DNA of 64,000 nt from Petroclostridium sp. X23 (GCF_030013905.1 NZ_CP124862.1:3661051-3725050), one strand, 5' to 3'; positions 41,699-52,178 are shown, counted from the stretch's first letter. Notes: generated by a model from the sequence alone, not told the origin. Made by a program: numbers and translations.

Positions 41699-42703
41699 GT
41701 GAGCAATGATACACAATACGCATATGCTGCTGCGAGGGTAAGAGCCGTTGAAAGAAAGCTGCTGGATCGGAGCAAGATTGATAGAATGGTGGAAGCGAAA
41801 ACGGCGGAAGAATCGTTAAAAGTATTACTTGATGCTGACTATGGCTATTCCGGCGGAGAAGTATCCGATGTCTTTCAATATGAAATGCTATTAAAAGAAG
41901 AACATAAAAAGGTGTATAAGCTATTAAAGGAAATTGCACCGCAGCCGGAAGTTTTTGATATATTCTTGATCAATAATGATTTTCATAATACCAAAGTCAT
42001 ATTAAAGGCAGAGTTTTTAGGGCAGGATTTTGATGAACTGCTGACAGATACGGGTTCTATAACAGCTGGCCGTCTAAAGATTATGATTAAAGACAGAAAT
42101 ATGTCGGAAATGCCTTTGATTATGCAAAAAGCCATTGAAGAATGCATAGATACCTTTAATAGAACCGGAGATCCTCAAAGTATAGACTTGATTTTGGATA
42201 AAGCAAGCTTTCAATTGATGAAAGAAACAGCACAGCGTTCAAAGATTAGGTTTATTATAGAGCTGGTAGAAATATTGATTGATCTGGCAAATATTAAAAT
42301 GTTTTTACGGGTAAAGAGGCTTAAAAAATCTTGGGATTTCTTAAGTAAAGTACTGATCCCCGGTGGCCGGATTGATGAAAAAGTATTTATTGAGAAACTG
42401 GAAGGCACATTGGAAAGCTTTATAGATGTGTTGAGATATACATCGTACGGGCATTTTTGTGAAGAAGGAATAGAGAACTTCAAGAATACCGGAAGTTTGA
42501 CGGTATTTGAAAAGCTCTCTGACAATTTTATGACTTCTTTTGTAAAAAAAGCAAAATATATATTTTTAGGTATTGAACCATTGGTTGGATATTTAATAGC
42601 AAAAGAGAATGAGATTAAGATTGCTAGAATTATTATGGTTGGGAAGATCAATAATATTTCTAATGAAATTATTAGGGAAAGGCTGAGAGAAGCTTATGTA
42701 TAA
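41699..42703 (+). CDS. ntpC: V-type ATP synthase subunit C
   Basis: A 334-residue, highly helical subunit of the V-ATPase C/AC39 (subunit d) family, which links the central shaft to the rotor ring. Typical features are YAYAAARVRAVERKLL at the start and PLVGYLIAKENEIKIARIIMVGKIN near the end. GTG start with GGAGG 11 bp upstream. It ends 8 bp inside the next gene. Position after ntpE matches E. hirae. Confidence 0.94.
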   Translation: MSNDTQYAYAAARVRAVERKLLDRSKIDRMVEAKTAEESLKVLLDADYGYSGGEVSDVFQYEMLLKEEHKKVYKLLKEIAPQPEVFDIFLINNDFHNTKVILKAEFLGQDFDELLTDTGSITAGRLKIMIKDRNMSEMPLIMQKAIEECIDTFNRTGDPQSIDLILDKASFQLMKETAQRSKIRFIIELVEILIDLANIKMFLRVKRLKKSWDFLSKVLIPGGRIDEKVFIEKLEGTLESFIDVLRYTSYGHFCEEGIENFKNTGSLTVFEKLSDNFMTSFVKKAKYIFLGIEPLVGYLIAKENEIKIARIIMVGKINNISNEIIRERLREAYV

Positions 42704-43016
42704 GATTGGGGTAATAGGAGATAAAGACAGTATTCTCGGGTTTAAAGCGCTTGGTTTGTCGGTTTTTTCTGTCACCCAACCTTCTGAGGCCGAGAAAATC
42801 CTACATGAGTTGGCTCGGGATAAATACGCGGTAATTTATATCACAGAACAAGTCGCAAAAGATATTGTTTCGAGTATAGACCAATATAAAGATGACAGGT
42901 TCCCAGCGATTATCCCTATTCCGGGAAATCAGGGCGCTCTAGGGATAGGAATGCAAGGAGTTAAGAAATCAGTAGAACGTGCCGTTGGGGCAGATATATT
43001 GTTTAGAGATGAGTGA
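42696..43016 (+). CDS. ntpG: V-type ATP synthase subunit F (NtpG in E. hirae)
   Basis: A 106-residue Rossmann-like central-shaft subunit: IGVIGDKDSILGFKALGLSVF at the start, AVIYITEQVA in the middle and IIPIPGNQG near the end match V-ATPase subunit F. It binds subunit D and influences coupling. The ATG overlaps ntpC by 8 bp. The TGA stop (43014-43016) lies inside an AGTGAGG heptamer, so the repeat has fixed the last bases of the gene. Confidence 0.93.
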   Translation: MYKIGVIGDKDSILGFKALGLSVFSVTQPSEAEKILHELARDKYAVIYITEQVAKDIVSSIDQYKDDRFPAIIPIPGNQGALGIGMQGVKKSVERAVGADILFRDE

Positions 43017-43039
43017 GGAGTGAATAGTGGGGAGTGGGG
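43012..43039. repeat. Heptamer tract, AGTGGGG family, inside the ntp operon
   Basis: AGTGAGG, AGTGAAT, AGTGGGG, AGTGGGG; overlaps the stop codon of ntpG. Confidence 0.85.
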
Positions 43040-43205
43040 AGTATTTATCTTCTATCCTCAAGTTCAGCGCCTCTTCATAGCGTAGACAAAAATATCAAAT
43101 AAAATTTTGTAAATATGCAATTAATTGAATGAAGATAGTTAAGTAACTAAATAGAAAGCTACTGGGATATGTGGTTAGAGCGTAGGATGAGCCGGAGTTT
43201 TTTCT

Positions 43206-43233
43206 CCCCACTCCTTACTCCCCACTCCCCACC
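43206..43233. repeat. Heptamer tract, reverse orientation (CCCCACT family)
   Basis: CCCCACT, CCTTACT, CCCCACT, CCCCACC; reverse complement of the 43012 tract, 30 bp before ntpA. Confidence 0.85.
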
Positions 43234-43263
43234 ATTACAAGTAGAAAGTAGGGTGAGATTGAT

Positions 43264-45033
43264 TTGAGTCAGGGAACAATCGTAAAAGTATCCGGTCCTT
43301 TGGTTATTGCTGAAGGGATGAGAGATGCAAATGTGTTTGACGTAGTTCGTGTTAGTGAACATAAACTGATTGGTGAAATAATCGAGATGCATGGCGATAG
43401 AGCTTCTATTCAGGTTTATGAAGAAACCGCAGGCTTAGGTCCCGGTGCACCTGTTGTATCTACAGGATATCCGCTTAGTGTTGAATTAGGGCCAGGTCTA
43501 ATAGAGGCTATGTTTGACGGGATTCAGAGACCGTTGGAAGAAATGCGCGCAAGAGTAGGAAGTAATATCACCAGAGGTATAGATGTACCTGCTCTTGATA
43601 GGAAGAAAAAGTGGAAATTTGAACCTGTAGTGAAAAAAGGCGAAAAAGTAACTACCGGGGATGTTATTGGTAAGGTACAGGAGACAGTAGTAGTTGAACA
43701 TAAGATCATGATTCCGTATGGAATTGATGGAACGGTTGAAGAGATTTTTGCCGGAGAGTTTACAATTGAAGATACGGTTGCAGTGATTAAAAAGAACAAC
43801 GGTGAAAAAGTAAACGTTCAAATGATGCAGAAGTGGCCGGTACGTAAAGGAAGACCGTATGCAGAGAAACTTCCGCCGGATACCCCGCTGATTACAGGAC
43901 AGAGGGTTATCGATACACTGTTTCCAATAGCAAAAGGTGGCGTAGCCGCCGTTCCCGGACCTTTCGGAAGCGGTAAGACAGTTGTACAGCATCAGCTTGC
44001 AAAATGGGCAGATACGGATATCGTTGTATATATCGGCTGTGGAGAACGTGGTAATGAGATGACAGACGTTCTTATGGAATTCCCTGAATTGAAAGACCCG
44101 AAAACAGGGGAATCTCTAATGAAAAGAACCGTGTTGATCGCCAATACTTCAGACATGCCGGTTGCGGCGCGTGAAGCATCCATTTATACAGGGATCACCA
44201 TTGCTGAATATTTCAGAGATATGGGTTACAGCGTGGCGCTGATGGCAGACTCCACTTCCCGTTGGGCGGAAGCACTGAGAGAAATGTCCGGACGTTTGGA
44301 AGAAATGCCTGGTGAAGAAGGATATCCTGCATATCTAGGTTCCAGACTTGCACAGTTCTATGAGAGAGCCGGTAGAGTTGTAAGCTTAGGCACCAACGGA
44401 AGAGAAGGCGCACTGACGGCAATCGGAGCCGTATCGCCTCCGGGAGGAGATATTTCCGAGCCGGTATCACAGGCCACTCTTCGTATCGTTAAGGTATTCT
44501 GGGGACTTGATGCCAGCCTTGCATATAGAAGACACTTCCCTGCAATAAACTGGCTTCAGAGTTATTCGTTATATGTTGAACGATTGAACGAATGGATCGG
44601 AGAAAATGTTGCGAAGGATTGGAGTTCTTTAAGAAGAGATACAATGATTGTTCTTCAGGAAGAAGCTGAATTAGAAGAAATCGTAAGGTTGGTAGGGGTT
44701 GACGCATTATCAGCCGGCGATAGATTGACATTAGAAGCGGCCAAGTCTATTCGTGAAGACTATTTGCATCAAAACGCCTTCCATGATATAGATACTTATA
44801 CTTCCCTTCATAAGCAGTATAGATTGCTGAAGCTTATTATGGGATTCTATTACCAAGGGAAGAAAGCCTTAGAAGCAGGTGCAAGTATCAAGGAAATGTT
44901 CGAACTAGCTGTTAGAGATAGAATCGGTAGGGCAAAGTATACCGCTGAAGAACAGGTTGACGAGGTATTTAACGGCATTGAAAAAGATTTAGCGGAACAA
45001 ATGGGCGCTTTAGTATCAAAGGAGGGTGAGTAA
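43264..45033 (+). CDS. ntpA: V-type ATP synthase subunit A (catalytic)
   Basis: A 589-residue catalytic subunit. The Walker A is GPFGSGKTV near residues 232-240, with the family-specific bulge domain (about 110-190) that distinguishes A subunits from F-type beta; [12 protein letters not shown] and [14 protein letters not shown] carry the catalytic glutamate and arginine-finger-proximal segments. Three A and three B subunits form the ATP-binding head. The TTG start has GTAGGGTGAG upstream. Its stop is 1 bp before the ntpB ATG. Confidence 0.97.
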   Translation: MSQGTIVKVSGPLVIAEGMRDANVFDVVRVSEHKLIGEIIEMHGDRASIQVYEETAGLGPGAPVVSTGYPLSVELGPGLIEAMFDGIQRPLEEMRARVGSNITRGIDVPALDRKKKWKFEPVVKKGEKVTTGDVIGKVQETVVVEHKIMIPYGIDGTVEEIFAGEFTIEDTVAVIKKNNGEKVNVQMMQKWPVRKGRPYAEKLPPDTPLITGQRVIDTLFPIAKGGVAAVPGPFGSGKTVVQHQLAKWADTDIVVYIGCGERGNEMTDVLMEFPELKDPKTGESLMKRTVLIANTSDMPVAAREASIYTGITIAEYFRDMGYSVALMADSTSRWAEALREMSGRLEEMPGEEGYPAYLGSRLAQFYERAGRVVSLGTNGREGALTAIGAVSPPGGDISEPVSQATLRIVKVFWGLDASLAYRRHFPAINWLQSYSLYVERLNEWIGENVAKDWSSLRRDTMIVLQEEAELEEIVRLVGVDALSAGDRLTLEAAKSIREDYLHQNAFHDIDTYTSLHKQYRLLKLIMGFYYQGKKALEAGASIKEMFELAVRDRIGRAKYTAEEQVDEVFNGIEKDLAEQMGALVSKEGE

Positions 45034-45034
45034 T

Positions 45035-46408
45035 ATGCTGAAAGAGTATAAAACAATATCTGAAGTTGCGGGTCCTTTGATGCTTGTAAAACGAGTTGAA
45101 GGTGTAACATACGGTGAGCTGGGTGAGATTGAACTGGCGAGCGGTGAGATAAGAAGATGCAGAGTTCTTGAAGTAAATGAAGACAATGCGCTGGTTCAGC
45201 TTTTCGAAAGCGCAGCCGGTATTAACCTGGCAGAGAGCAAGGTAAGATTTTTAGGCAGAGGAATAGAATTCCCGGTTTCTATTGATATGCTGGGAAGAGT
45301 ATTTGACGGATTAGGAAGACCTAAAGATAACGGCCCGGATATTATCCCGGATGCCCGCATGGATATTAACGGTATTCCGATGAATCCTGCGGCAAGAGAC
45401 TATCCTTCGGAGTTTATACAGACAGGTGTTTCTGCTATTGATGGTCTGAATACATTGGTTAGAGGACAGAAACTTCCGATATTCTCCGGATCAGGTTTGC
45501 CTCACGCAGAGTTAGCGGCACAGATTGCAAGACAAGCAAAGGTACGTAGTGCAGATACAAACTTCGCAGTTGTATTTGCAGCGATCGGTATTACTTTTGA
45601 AGAAGCGAACTTCTTTACTACCGAGTTTAAGAAAACCGGTGCGATCGACCGTGCGGTAATGTTTATTAACCTTGCGGACGATCCTGCAATTGAACGTATC
45701 AACACACCGCGTATGGCGCTTACTGCGGCAGAATACTTGGCTTTTGAGAAGGATATGCACGTACTTGTCATATTGACGGATATCACTAACTATGCAGAGG
45801 CATTGCGTGAAGTTTCCGCAGCTAGAAAAGAAGTACCGGGACGTAGAGGATATCCCGGTTACCTATACACCGACCTTGCTACACTTTATGAAAGAGCAGG
45901 AAGAAAAAGGGATAAGAACGGAAGTATCACAATGATACCGATTCTGACGATGCCTGAGGATGATAAGACGCATCCGATTCCTGACCTTACAGGGTATATT
46001 ACTGAGGGCCAGATTATTCTCAGTAGAGAATTATATAGAAAAGGCGTAATGCCTCCTATTGATGTTTTACCTTCTTTATCCCGTCTAAAGGATAAAGGGA
46101 TCGGTAAAGGAAAAACCCGTGAAGACCATGCGGATACAATGAATCAGTTATTTGCTGCCTATGCAAGAGGTAAGGAAGCAAAAGAATTGATGGTCATTCT
46201 TGGTGAAGCGGCATTGTCTGATGCGGATAAACTGTATGCTAAATTTGCCGATGCGTTTGAAAAAGAATATGTATCACAAGGATTTGAAGAAGGCAGGTCG
46301 ATAGAGGAAACATTAGAGACTGGTTGGAGACTGTTATCAATACTGCCTAGGGGAGAATTGAAGCGTATAAAGGATGAATATTTAGATAAGTATTTGCCTA
46401 AAAAATAG
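45035..46408 (+). CDS. ntpB: V-type ATP synthase subunit B
   Basis: A 457-residue non-catalytic head subunit; the P-loop position reads [10 protein letters not shown] without Lys-Thr, as normal for [45 protein letters not shown] is the B-subunit signature, seen here in consecutive blocks with the arginine finger. An in-frame GTG at 45026 overlaps ntpA and the GGAGGGTGAG ribosome site, so the ATG at 45035 is preferred. The TAG stop overlaps a heptamer tract. Confidence 0.97.
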   Translation: MLKEYKTISEVAGPLMLVKRVEGVTYGELGEIELASGEIRRCRVLEVNEDNALVQLFESAAGINLAESKVRFLGRGIEFPVSIDMLGRVFDGLGRPKDNGPDIIPDARMDINGIPMNPAARDYPSEFIQTGVSAIDGLNTLVRGQKLPIFSGSGLPHAELAAQIARQAKVRSADTNFAVVFAAIGITFEEANFFTTEFKKTGAIDRAVMFINLADDPAIERINTPRMALTAAEYLAFEKDMHVLVILTDITNYAEALREVSAARKEVPGRRGYPGYLYTDLATLYERAGRKRDKNGSITMIPILTMPEDDKTHPIPDLTGYITEGQIILSRELYRKGVMPPIDVLPSLSRLKDKGIGKGKTREDHADTMNQLFAAYARGKEAKELMVILGEAALSDADKLYAKFADAFEKEYVSQGFEEGRSIEETLETGWRLLSILPRGELKRIKDEYLDKYLPKK

Positions 46409-46434
46409 TAGGGAGTGGGTAGTGCGGAGTGGGG
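46407..46434. repeat. Heptamer tract, AGTGGGG family, inside the ntp operon
   Basis: AGTAGGG, AGTGGGT, AGTGCGG, AGTGGGG; starts on the second base of the ntpB TAG stop. Confidence 0.82.
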
Positions 46435-46550
46435 AGATCAAATCTTCGCCAATCCGGCACTATCATATTTCTTAACTATTAAATCTAATCGGATTACTTA
46501 TTTAGATGTATTTGGGTCGGAGTGGAAAGTAGGATTAGCAGGGAGTAACT

Positions 46551-46571
46551 CCCCACTGTCCACTCCCCACT
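46551..46571. repeat. Heptamer tract, reverse orientation (CCCCACT family)
   Basis: CCCCACT, GTCCACT, CCCCACT; 18 bp before ntpD and reverse complement of the 46407 tract. Confidence 0.82.
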
Positions 46572-46589
46572 GTTAAAGGAGAGAGTAAC

Positions 46590-47246
46590 ATGGCGATAAT
46601 GCGCGTAAATCCTACCCGTATGGAGTTAACACGTCTTAAGAAAAGGTTGAAGGTAGCACGAAGAGGTCATAAGCTGCTGAAAGACAAACGAGACGAATTG
46701 ATGAAGCAGTTTCTCGAACTGGTAAGGAAAAATAAGGATCTTCGAGAAAAAGTAGAAGAGATGTTAATGAGAGTGCACAGTAACTTTCTTATTGCAAGAG
46801 CCGTCATGTCTTCTGAAATCTTGGAGGAATCCTTAATGTTTCCAAAACAGCAGGTGTCTCTTGACGTGTCTACTAAGAATATCATGAGTGTTGATGTTCC
46901 GGTTTTGGATTTTAAGACACAGAGCGAAGATGAGAGCAATATATATCCGTACGGGTTTGCAACCACTTCCGGAGAGCTAGATAGTGCAATAGGTACTTTA
47001 TCAGAAGTACTCCCATATATGCTGGAACTCGCCCAGATGGAAAAATCGGCGCAGTTGCTGGCTGAAGAAATAGAAAAAGCAAGAAGAAGGGTAAATGCTT
47101 TGGAATATGTTATGATTCCTCAGCTTACAGAGACCATCAAGTACATTACTATGAAACTTGATGAAAACGAAAGAGGAACATTAACAAGACTAATGAAAGT
47201 CAAGGATATGATGATTGAGCAGGCCAGAAGGGCTGCGGCACAATAG
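46590..47246 (+). CDS. ntpD: V-type ATP synthase subunit D
   Basis: A 218-residue central-shaft subunit. It starts with the family block [32 protein letters not shown] and ends with [20 protein letters not shown], two long helices that form the rotating coiled coil within the A3B3 head. The ATG at 46590 follows AAAGGAGAG. Last gene of the operon, ended by a terminator; E. hirae ntpH and ntpJ equivalents are absent. Confidence 0.96.
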   Translation: MAIMRVNPTRMELTRLKKRLKVARRGHKLLKDKRDELMKQFLELVRKNKDLREKVEEMLMRVHSNFLIARAVMSSEILEESLMFPKQQVSLDVSTKNIMSVDVPVLDFKTQSEDESNIYPYGFATTSGELDSAIGTLSEVLPYMLELAQMEKSAQLLAEEIEKARRRVNALEYVMIPQLTETIKYITMKLDENERGTLTRLMKVKDMMIEQARRAAAQ

Positions 47247-47262
47247 CATATCGAAAGAAGCA

Positions 47263-47303
47263 TAAAAAGAGGGCGTAGTTGTTGGTAACTACGCTCTTTT
47301 TGC
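47263..47303 (+). terminator. Terminator of the ntp operon
   Basis: Stem AAAAAGAG-GCGTAGTT with AACTACGC-CTCTTTTT (one bulge), 5-6 nt loop and T run. Confidence 0.85.
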
Positions 47304-47346
47304 TTTATACTGTTTCTATTAGTAAAAGGCAGATCCTATACAGTTA

Positions 47347-48714
47347 TTAAAACTCTTTTCTTCCCGATGCTGAAGGAATATTCATTTCTTCTCTATACTT
47401 TGCAACTGTTCGCCGGGCAATAGACAATCCTTTTTGTTTTAATAAATCGGTAATTTTTTGGTCACTAAAGGGCTTCTTCTTATTTTCATTGTCTATAATT
47501 TCTTTAATGACGATCTTTATATTTTCTGAAGTCATATCTGCTTGCGTGTCATTGTTAAAACCGGAAGAGAAGAAGTATTTTAATTCAAATATTCCCCACG
47601 GACACTGTAGATATTTATCATTTACTGTTCGGCTGACAGTAGATTCATGTACAGAGAGAAGGTCGGCCACATCTTTCAGTATCATCGGTACAAGATGTCC
47701 GGGGCCTACATCAAAGAATTTTTTCTGTACTTCAACAATGACTTTGGCTACATTTAATAAAGTACTGTTTCGCTGGTCGATACACTTTATGATCCATGAA
47801 GCTTGCTCGATTTTTTTCGATATATAGCTCTTGGTATCATTATCATTGGCAGAAGTAAGCATACTCTTATAGTAGCTGCTGATATTCATCTTTGGATATG
47901 CAAAATCATTCAGCAGGACTTCATAGTAATCCTTAAATTTGACCACAATGACATCAGGTTTTATATATCTTACCTGCTGGCCGGAGCTAAATGAATTTCC
48001 GGGGTAAGGATTTAGGGTTTTAATAATAGAATATAGCTTTTTAACTTCATCAATAGTGATATTCATTTCTTTTGCTATTGTATGCAGCTTGTTTTTTCCC
48101 AGCTCATCAAGATAATGAGTAATAAGCATAGAGAGTTGGTCATTTTGAATGTCTTTATTTTTTAGTTGAATCAAAAGACATTCTTTTAATGTCTGAGCAC
48201 CTACACCTGAGGGTTCGAAAGTTTGAATTATTTTTAAACAGTTTTGCACTATTTCTACGTTTACTTTAAATATCTCTGCAATTTCATTTACATCCATTTC
48301 AAGATATCCGTTTTGGTCTAACGATTGAATAAGATACTTGGCTATTTTGTATTCTGCAGAAGAAAGGGATAATAATTCCAATTGCGAGAGCAAATGATAC
48401 TCCAGGCTGTCTTGTTCGTTGGAGACGATTGTGTGTTGAAAATCATCTTTATCTTCAGGCGCTTGATGATAGATTCGATTTTCTTCATCAGAATCTTCTA
48501 ACCATTCCAGCTTTTTTTTCAATTTTTCATAGTGTTCCATATCCTCATAGTTTGGTTCTGTTTCGATTACAGGGTTCTCAAGAGATTGCTGCTCAATAAA
48601 TTTATTTAATTCCTGATAACCCATTTGAAGTATTTTTACAAATTGTTGCAACTGAGGGGTAGCTACAACTTTTTGGGTGACCTCAATGTTATTAGATATA
48701 TGCATATCCATCAT
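47347..48714 (-). CDS. rpoN: RNA polymerase sigma-54 factor
   Basis: A 455-residue sigma-54. Region I is glutamine- and leucine-rich (TPQLQQFVKILQMGYQEL...), region II is short and acidic (about 55-100), the core-binding domain includes EPSGVGAQTLKECLLIQ, and region III has the HTH and the RpoN box, seen as ARRTVAKYREEMNIP at the C-terminal end. It recognises -24/-12 promoters and needs an AAA+ activator. The start ATG follows GGAGGGT; a second ATG is next to it. It stands alone, convergent with ntpD. Confidence 0.95.
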   Translation of the reverse strand: MMDMHISNNIEVTQKVVATPQLQQFVKILQMGYQELNKFIEQQSLENPVIETEPNYEDMEHYEKLKKKLEWLEDSDEENRIYHQAPEDKDDFQHTIVSNEQDSLEYHLLSQLELLSLSSAEYKIAKYLIQSLDQNGYLEMDVNEIAEIFKVNVEIVQNCLKIIQTFEPSGVGAQTLKECLLIQLKNKDIQNDQLSMLITHYLDELGKNKLHTIAKEMNITIDEVKKLYSIIKTLNPYPGNSFSSGQQVRYIKPDVIVVKFKDYYEVLLNDFAYPKMNISSYYKSMLTSANDNDTKSYISKKIEQASWIIKCIDQRNSTLLNVAKVIVEVQKKFFDVGPGHLVPMILKDVADLLSVHESTVSRTVNDKYLQCPWGIFELKYFFSSGFNNDTQADMTSENIKIVIKEIIDNENKKKPFSDQKITDLLKQKGLSIARRTVAKYREEMNIPSASGRKEF

Positions 48715-48983
48715 ATCATGTACCCTCCAAAAATCTTATTTATATATTATATACTTTACATTATAAAATATTTCTTTACAATACACAAACTTTAAATTTG
48801 ATTATAGATATGCAGGTAATTTATCCCTTGCATTTGTTAACATATCCGCACAAGGTTACATAATATAATGTATGGTGATTATAGGGGATGCAGAAAAATA
48901 TTACATGTATATACATTTTCTGATGAGGTAATAATTGTAGTACGGGCAAAATTATGTAGATTACATCAAGAGGAGCGAACATT

Positions 48984-49733
48984 ATGCGAAAGTCATTTTA
49001 TAGTTTTATTATTATTCTCTTCGTTAGCCTTACTATTTTAGTTTTCTCTTCAGTAGATAAGAAAATACCCTATGAACAAGAGGTGATAAGTACTTTTAAT
49101 CAAACGAATGTGCAAGCCTTGATGTCTAATATGTCATTTAAAGGCTTGTTATGTAATTGTAGTATGCAAACAGAAGATTTAAAAGATATTGTTAAAACGG
49201 TTGTAAATCATTTAAATATTGATATGTCAACAATTCAAGAGGAAAATAACTCTAGTGATTCATACAATGAATACAGCATTTTTTCTCGCACGACAGATGA
49301 CGAAAAGATCAAAATTACCGCATGGTCGGAACGATCCGATAAAGAAAACGAGATAAAAAGTTACATAACTTTGGAAGTAATCCAAGATGACGTCAATAAT
49401 GATTTGAACAAAACAAAAATAAGAATTCAACAAATACTAATGCCCTACGTTACCTCTTTAGAAGTAAATAACAGTATTACTGGGACATATAGAGGAAGAA
49501 TGGATGAAGGTCTCATTGAAACTCTTAATAGAGGAATTTTTGGAGATGTGTATAAAATAGGGCCATCTGATCAGGCACAAGATGATTATGTAAGTGTTTT
49601 TGAACCTAGTGGTTCGTACAATAATCCGGTTACCTTAGAGCAAAGAGACAATAAGGCGCAATTAGACATTAGATATACAGAACATGAAGATAAAACTTAC
49701 ATTACCTTTAGAGCTCCAAAAATAATTAAGTAA
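48984..49733 (+). CDS. YwmB-like protein
   Basis: A 249-residue protein with one N-terminal membrane helix or signal anchor (about residues 5-23) and an exported domain of alternating helix and strand, matching the YwmB family (annotated as TATA-box-binding-like because of its fold). Function is unknown. The main support is faint family resemblance plus context: in B. subtilis ywmB directly precedes murAA and spoIID, as here. The ATG follows AGAGGAGCG. murA follows after 32 bp. Confidence 0.72.
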   Translation: MRKSFYSFIIILFVSLTILVFSSVDKKIPYEQEVISTFNQTNVQALMSNMSFKGLLCNCSMQTEDLKDIVKTVVNHLNIDMSTIQEENNSSDSYNEYSIFSRTTDDEKIKITAWSERSDKENEIKSYITLEVIQDDVNNDLNKTKIRIQQILMPYVTSLEVNNSITGTYRGRMDEGLIETLNRGIFGDVYKIGPSDQAQDDYVSVFEPSGSYNNPVTLEQRDNKAQLDIRYTEHEDKTYITFRAPKIIK

Positions 49734-49765
49734 TGGGCTAATTGATATTGAAAGGAAGAATATAC

Positions 49766-51019
49766 GTGTCGAAAATAGTCATTAATCATACACCACCACT
49801 GAGTGGGACAGTAAGAGTCAGCGGAGCAAAGAATTCAGCTTTACCGATATTGGCTGCCTGCTTGTTGGCCGATGGAGACAGCACTATTGAAGATATTCCT
49901 AATTTAAAAGATATAGAAAATATGATTGCACTGATTAAATGGATAGGATTGGATGTAAGTCCATTGGAAAATTACAGCGTAAGGATACGCTCATCGAAGT
50001 TAAAGAATCATGAAGTATCCTATGATTTGGCTAGTAAATTGAGAGCTTCATTTTTGGTAATGGGACCGCTATTGGCGCGTATGGGGCGTACCCGGGTCTC
50101 ACTGCCGGGCGGATGTCCCATTGGAACAAGGCCTATAGATCTTCACTTGAAAGGTTTTATGGCAATGGGAGCCAAGATCACACAAGGGCATGGATATGTT
50201 GAGGCAAAGGCCAAAAAACTTAAAGGAGCCAAAATATATCTTGATTTTCCAAGTGTAGGTGCGACCGAGAATATCATCATGGCTGCTTGTGTGGCAGATG
50301 GTCAGACCATTATTGAGAATGCAGCGGTAGAGCCTGAGATCGTAGATCTTGCCAATTTTCTAAGCAGCATGGGTGCGGATATTAAAGGCGCAGGTACAGA
50401 TACTATCCGTATTTCAGGAGTAAAAGATTTAAAAGGATGCAATCATACCATTATTCCCGACCGCATAGAGGCGGGAACTTTTATGGTAGCAGCTGCGATT
50501 ACCAAAGGGACTATTAAGATAGAAAATGTAATGCCGGATCATTTAAAGCCTGTAAGTGCGAAAATGAGAGAAATAGGAATAGGGATTAAAGAAGATGACA
50601 CTTCAATCAGTGTTAGTGCAGCAGACAGATATAAACCATCAGATTTAAAAACTATGCCATTTCCGGGTTTTCCTACAGATATGCAGGCGCAATTTATGTC
50701 ATTGATGAGTATTATTGATGGCACGAGTATTATTACAGAGACGATTTTTGAAAATCGTTTTATGCATGCCAGTGAATTAAAAAGAATGGGAGCAAATATA
50801 AAAATAGATGGCAGAACGGCTGTAATAGAAGGTATTAAAAAACTAACCGGCGCGCAGGTTAAAGCAACAGACTTGCGGGCAGGCGCTGCGTTGGTATTAG
50901 CGGGGTTAGCAGCGGATGGAGAAACGGAAATTGGTGAAGTGGAGCATATCGATAGAGGTTATCATAACTTTGAAAAGAAGTTGATATCGCTAGGTGCGAA
51001 GATCCGGCGAGTTGAATAG
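49766..51019 (+). CDS. murA: UDP-N-acetylglucosamine 1-carboxyvinyltransferase
   Basis: A 417-residue enolpyruvyl transferase, first committed step of peptidoglycan synthesis, adding PEP to UDP-GlcNAc. SGAKNSALPILAA at the start, the catalytic loop GGCPIGTRPIDLH with Cys117 (E. coli Cys115, the fosfomycin target) and the LRAGAALVLAGLAADGET block are all present. The GTG at 49766 gives the family N terminus; an upstream TTG at 49742 would come before the AAAGGA site. Two MurA copies are common in Firmicutes; this is the one beside spoIID. Confidence 0.95.
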   Translation: MSKIVINHTPPLSGTVRVSGAKNSALPILAACLLADGDSTIEDIPNLKDIENMIALIKWIGLDVSPLENYSVRIRSSKLKNHEVSYDLASKLRASFLVMGPLLARMGRTRVSLPGGCPIGTRPIDLHLKGFMAMGAKITQGHGYVEAKAKKLKGAKIYLDFPSVGATENIIMAACVADGQTIIENAAVEPEIVDLANFLSSMGADIKGAGTDTIRISGVKDLKGCNHTIIPDRIEAGTFMVAAAITKGTIKIENVMPDHLKPVSAKMREIGIGIKEDDTSISVSAADRYKPSDLKTMPFPGFPTDMQAQFMSLMSIIDGTSIITETIFENRFMHASELKRMGANIKIDGRTAVIEGIKKLTGAQVKATDLRAGAALVLAGLAADGETEIGEVEHIDRGYHNFEKKLISLGAKIRRVE

Positions 51020-51034
51020 ATTAAAGCCTTAAGG

Positions 51035-51099
51035 CAACAACGGAGGCGGTTCTTATTATAAGAAATTTTATAATAAGAACCGCCTCCGTTGTTGTTTTT
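51035..51099 (+). terminator. Terminator after murA
   Basis: Perfect 26-bp stem (left arm 51035-51060, right arm 51069-51094, core CGGAGGCGGTTCTTATTATA) with an 8-nt loop and a following T run. Unusually long for a bacterial terminator. Confidence 0.9.
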
Positions 51100-51176
51100 A
51101 AGTTAATCTCATTATTCTAAATTATGCAATATAGACATATACATATAAATATGGACAAAGCATGGGGGTGCAAGAA

Positions 51177-52178
51177 TTGAAGCAGCTAGGATATGCAGTC
51201 ATTTTCTTAATGTTGGTCATTATACTGATTCCTCTTGTCCTTGTAAAAGGATGCAGTAAGAGTGAGCCTCGGCCTATACCTAAAAAGGTAGAGGAAAAGG
51301 TGGGAATGATTAAGGTATATATCGAACAAGAGGATAAGGTAGTAGAGATGGATTTTAATGAATATTTAAAAGGAGTTGTAGCAGCAGAAATGCCTGCCAG
51401 TTTTAATATCGAAGCGTTGAAAGCACAAGCTGTAGTGGCTAGAACTTACTTTTTTCATCGATATCTCAATCATAAAAATAATAATACCGTTATACCTGAG
51501 CATAAGGGGGCCGATATTTGCACCAATCCGGCACATTGTAAAGCTTGGATTAGTAAAGAAGATGCTATGAACAAATGGGCAATACTTTCTGCACAAAAAT
51601 ATTGGGACAAAATCAGTAAAGCTGTGGACGAAACGGTAGATTTAATAGTGACATATGATTCTGAACCTATTGATGCGGTATTCCATTCAACCAGCAGCGG
51701 TATGACAGAAAATTCGGAGGAAGTATGGACCAATACGATTCCGTATTTAAGAAGCGTTGACAGTGACGGTGAAGAATTGTCTCCCAAATATACATCTGTA
51801 GTGCAAGTACCATTATCAGAATTTAAGAGTAAGTTAAGTAATAATAAGCCGGAAATAGTGTTTAAAAATGATAATAAGACTTGGATTGAAAAGATTGAAA
51901 AAACTGAAGCAGGAAGTATTAAAAACATCACGATAGGGGGCTGCGAATTTAAAGGAACAGAAATCAGAAGTATATTTGCATTGAATTCAGCCCATTTTAC
52001 AATCGAGTTTGGAGATGATACGGTTATATTCAATGTATCAGGAAACGGCCATGGTGTGGGAATGAGTCAATATGGTGCAAACTACCTTGCAGATCAAGGC
52101 AAAACCTATGATCAGATTTTAACACATTATTATAAGGATGTAGAGATTGTAAAGATAGGTAATGAATTGCTTAATTAA
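51177..52178 (+). CDS. spoIID: Stage II sporulation protein D
   Basis: A 333-residue membrane-anchored lytic transglycosylase of the engulfment machinery, which with SpoIIP and SpoIIM thins septal peptidoglycan. One N-terminal helix (about residues 5-24), then the SpoIID domain: YLKGVVAAEMPASFNIEALKAQAVVARTY across two blocks with the catalytic glutamate in AAEMP, FHSTSSG, and GNGHGVGMSQYGA near the end. The TTG at 51177 lies 6 bp after GGGGGTG; an ATG at 51162 would precede that site. Expected to be under mother-cell control in sporulation. Confidence 0.93.
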   Translation: MKQLGYAVIFLMLVIILIPLVLVKGCSKSEPRPIPKKVEEKVGMIKVYIEQEDKVVEMDFNEYLKGVVAAEMPASFNIEALKAQAVVARTYFFHRYLNHKNNNTVIPEHKGADICTNPAHCKAWISKEDAMNKWAILSAQKYWDKISKAVDETVDLIVTYDSEPIDAVFHSTSSGMTENSEEVWTNTIPYLRSVDSDGEELSPKYTSVVQVPLSEFKSKLSNNKPEIVFKNDNKTWIEKIEKTEAGSIKNITIGGCEFKGTEIRSIFALNSAHFTIEFGDDTVIFNVSGNGHGVGMSQYGANYLADQGKTYDQILTHYYKDVEIVKIGNELLN

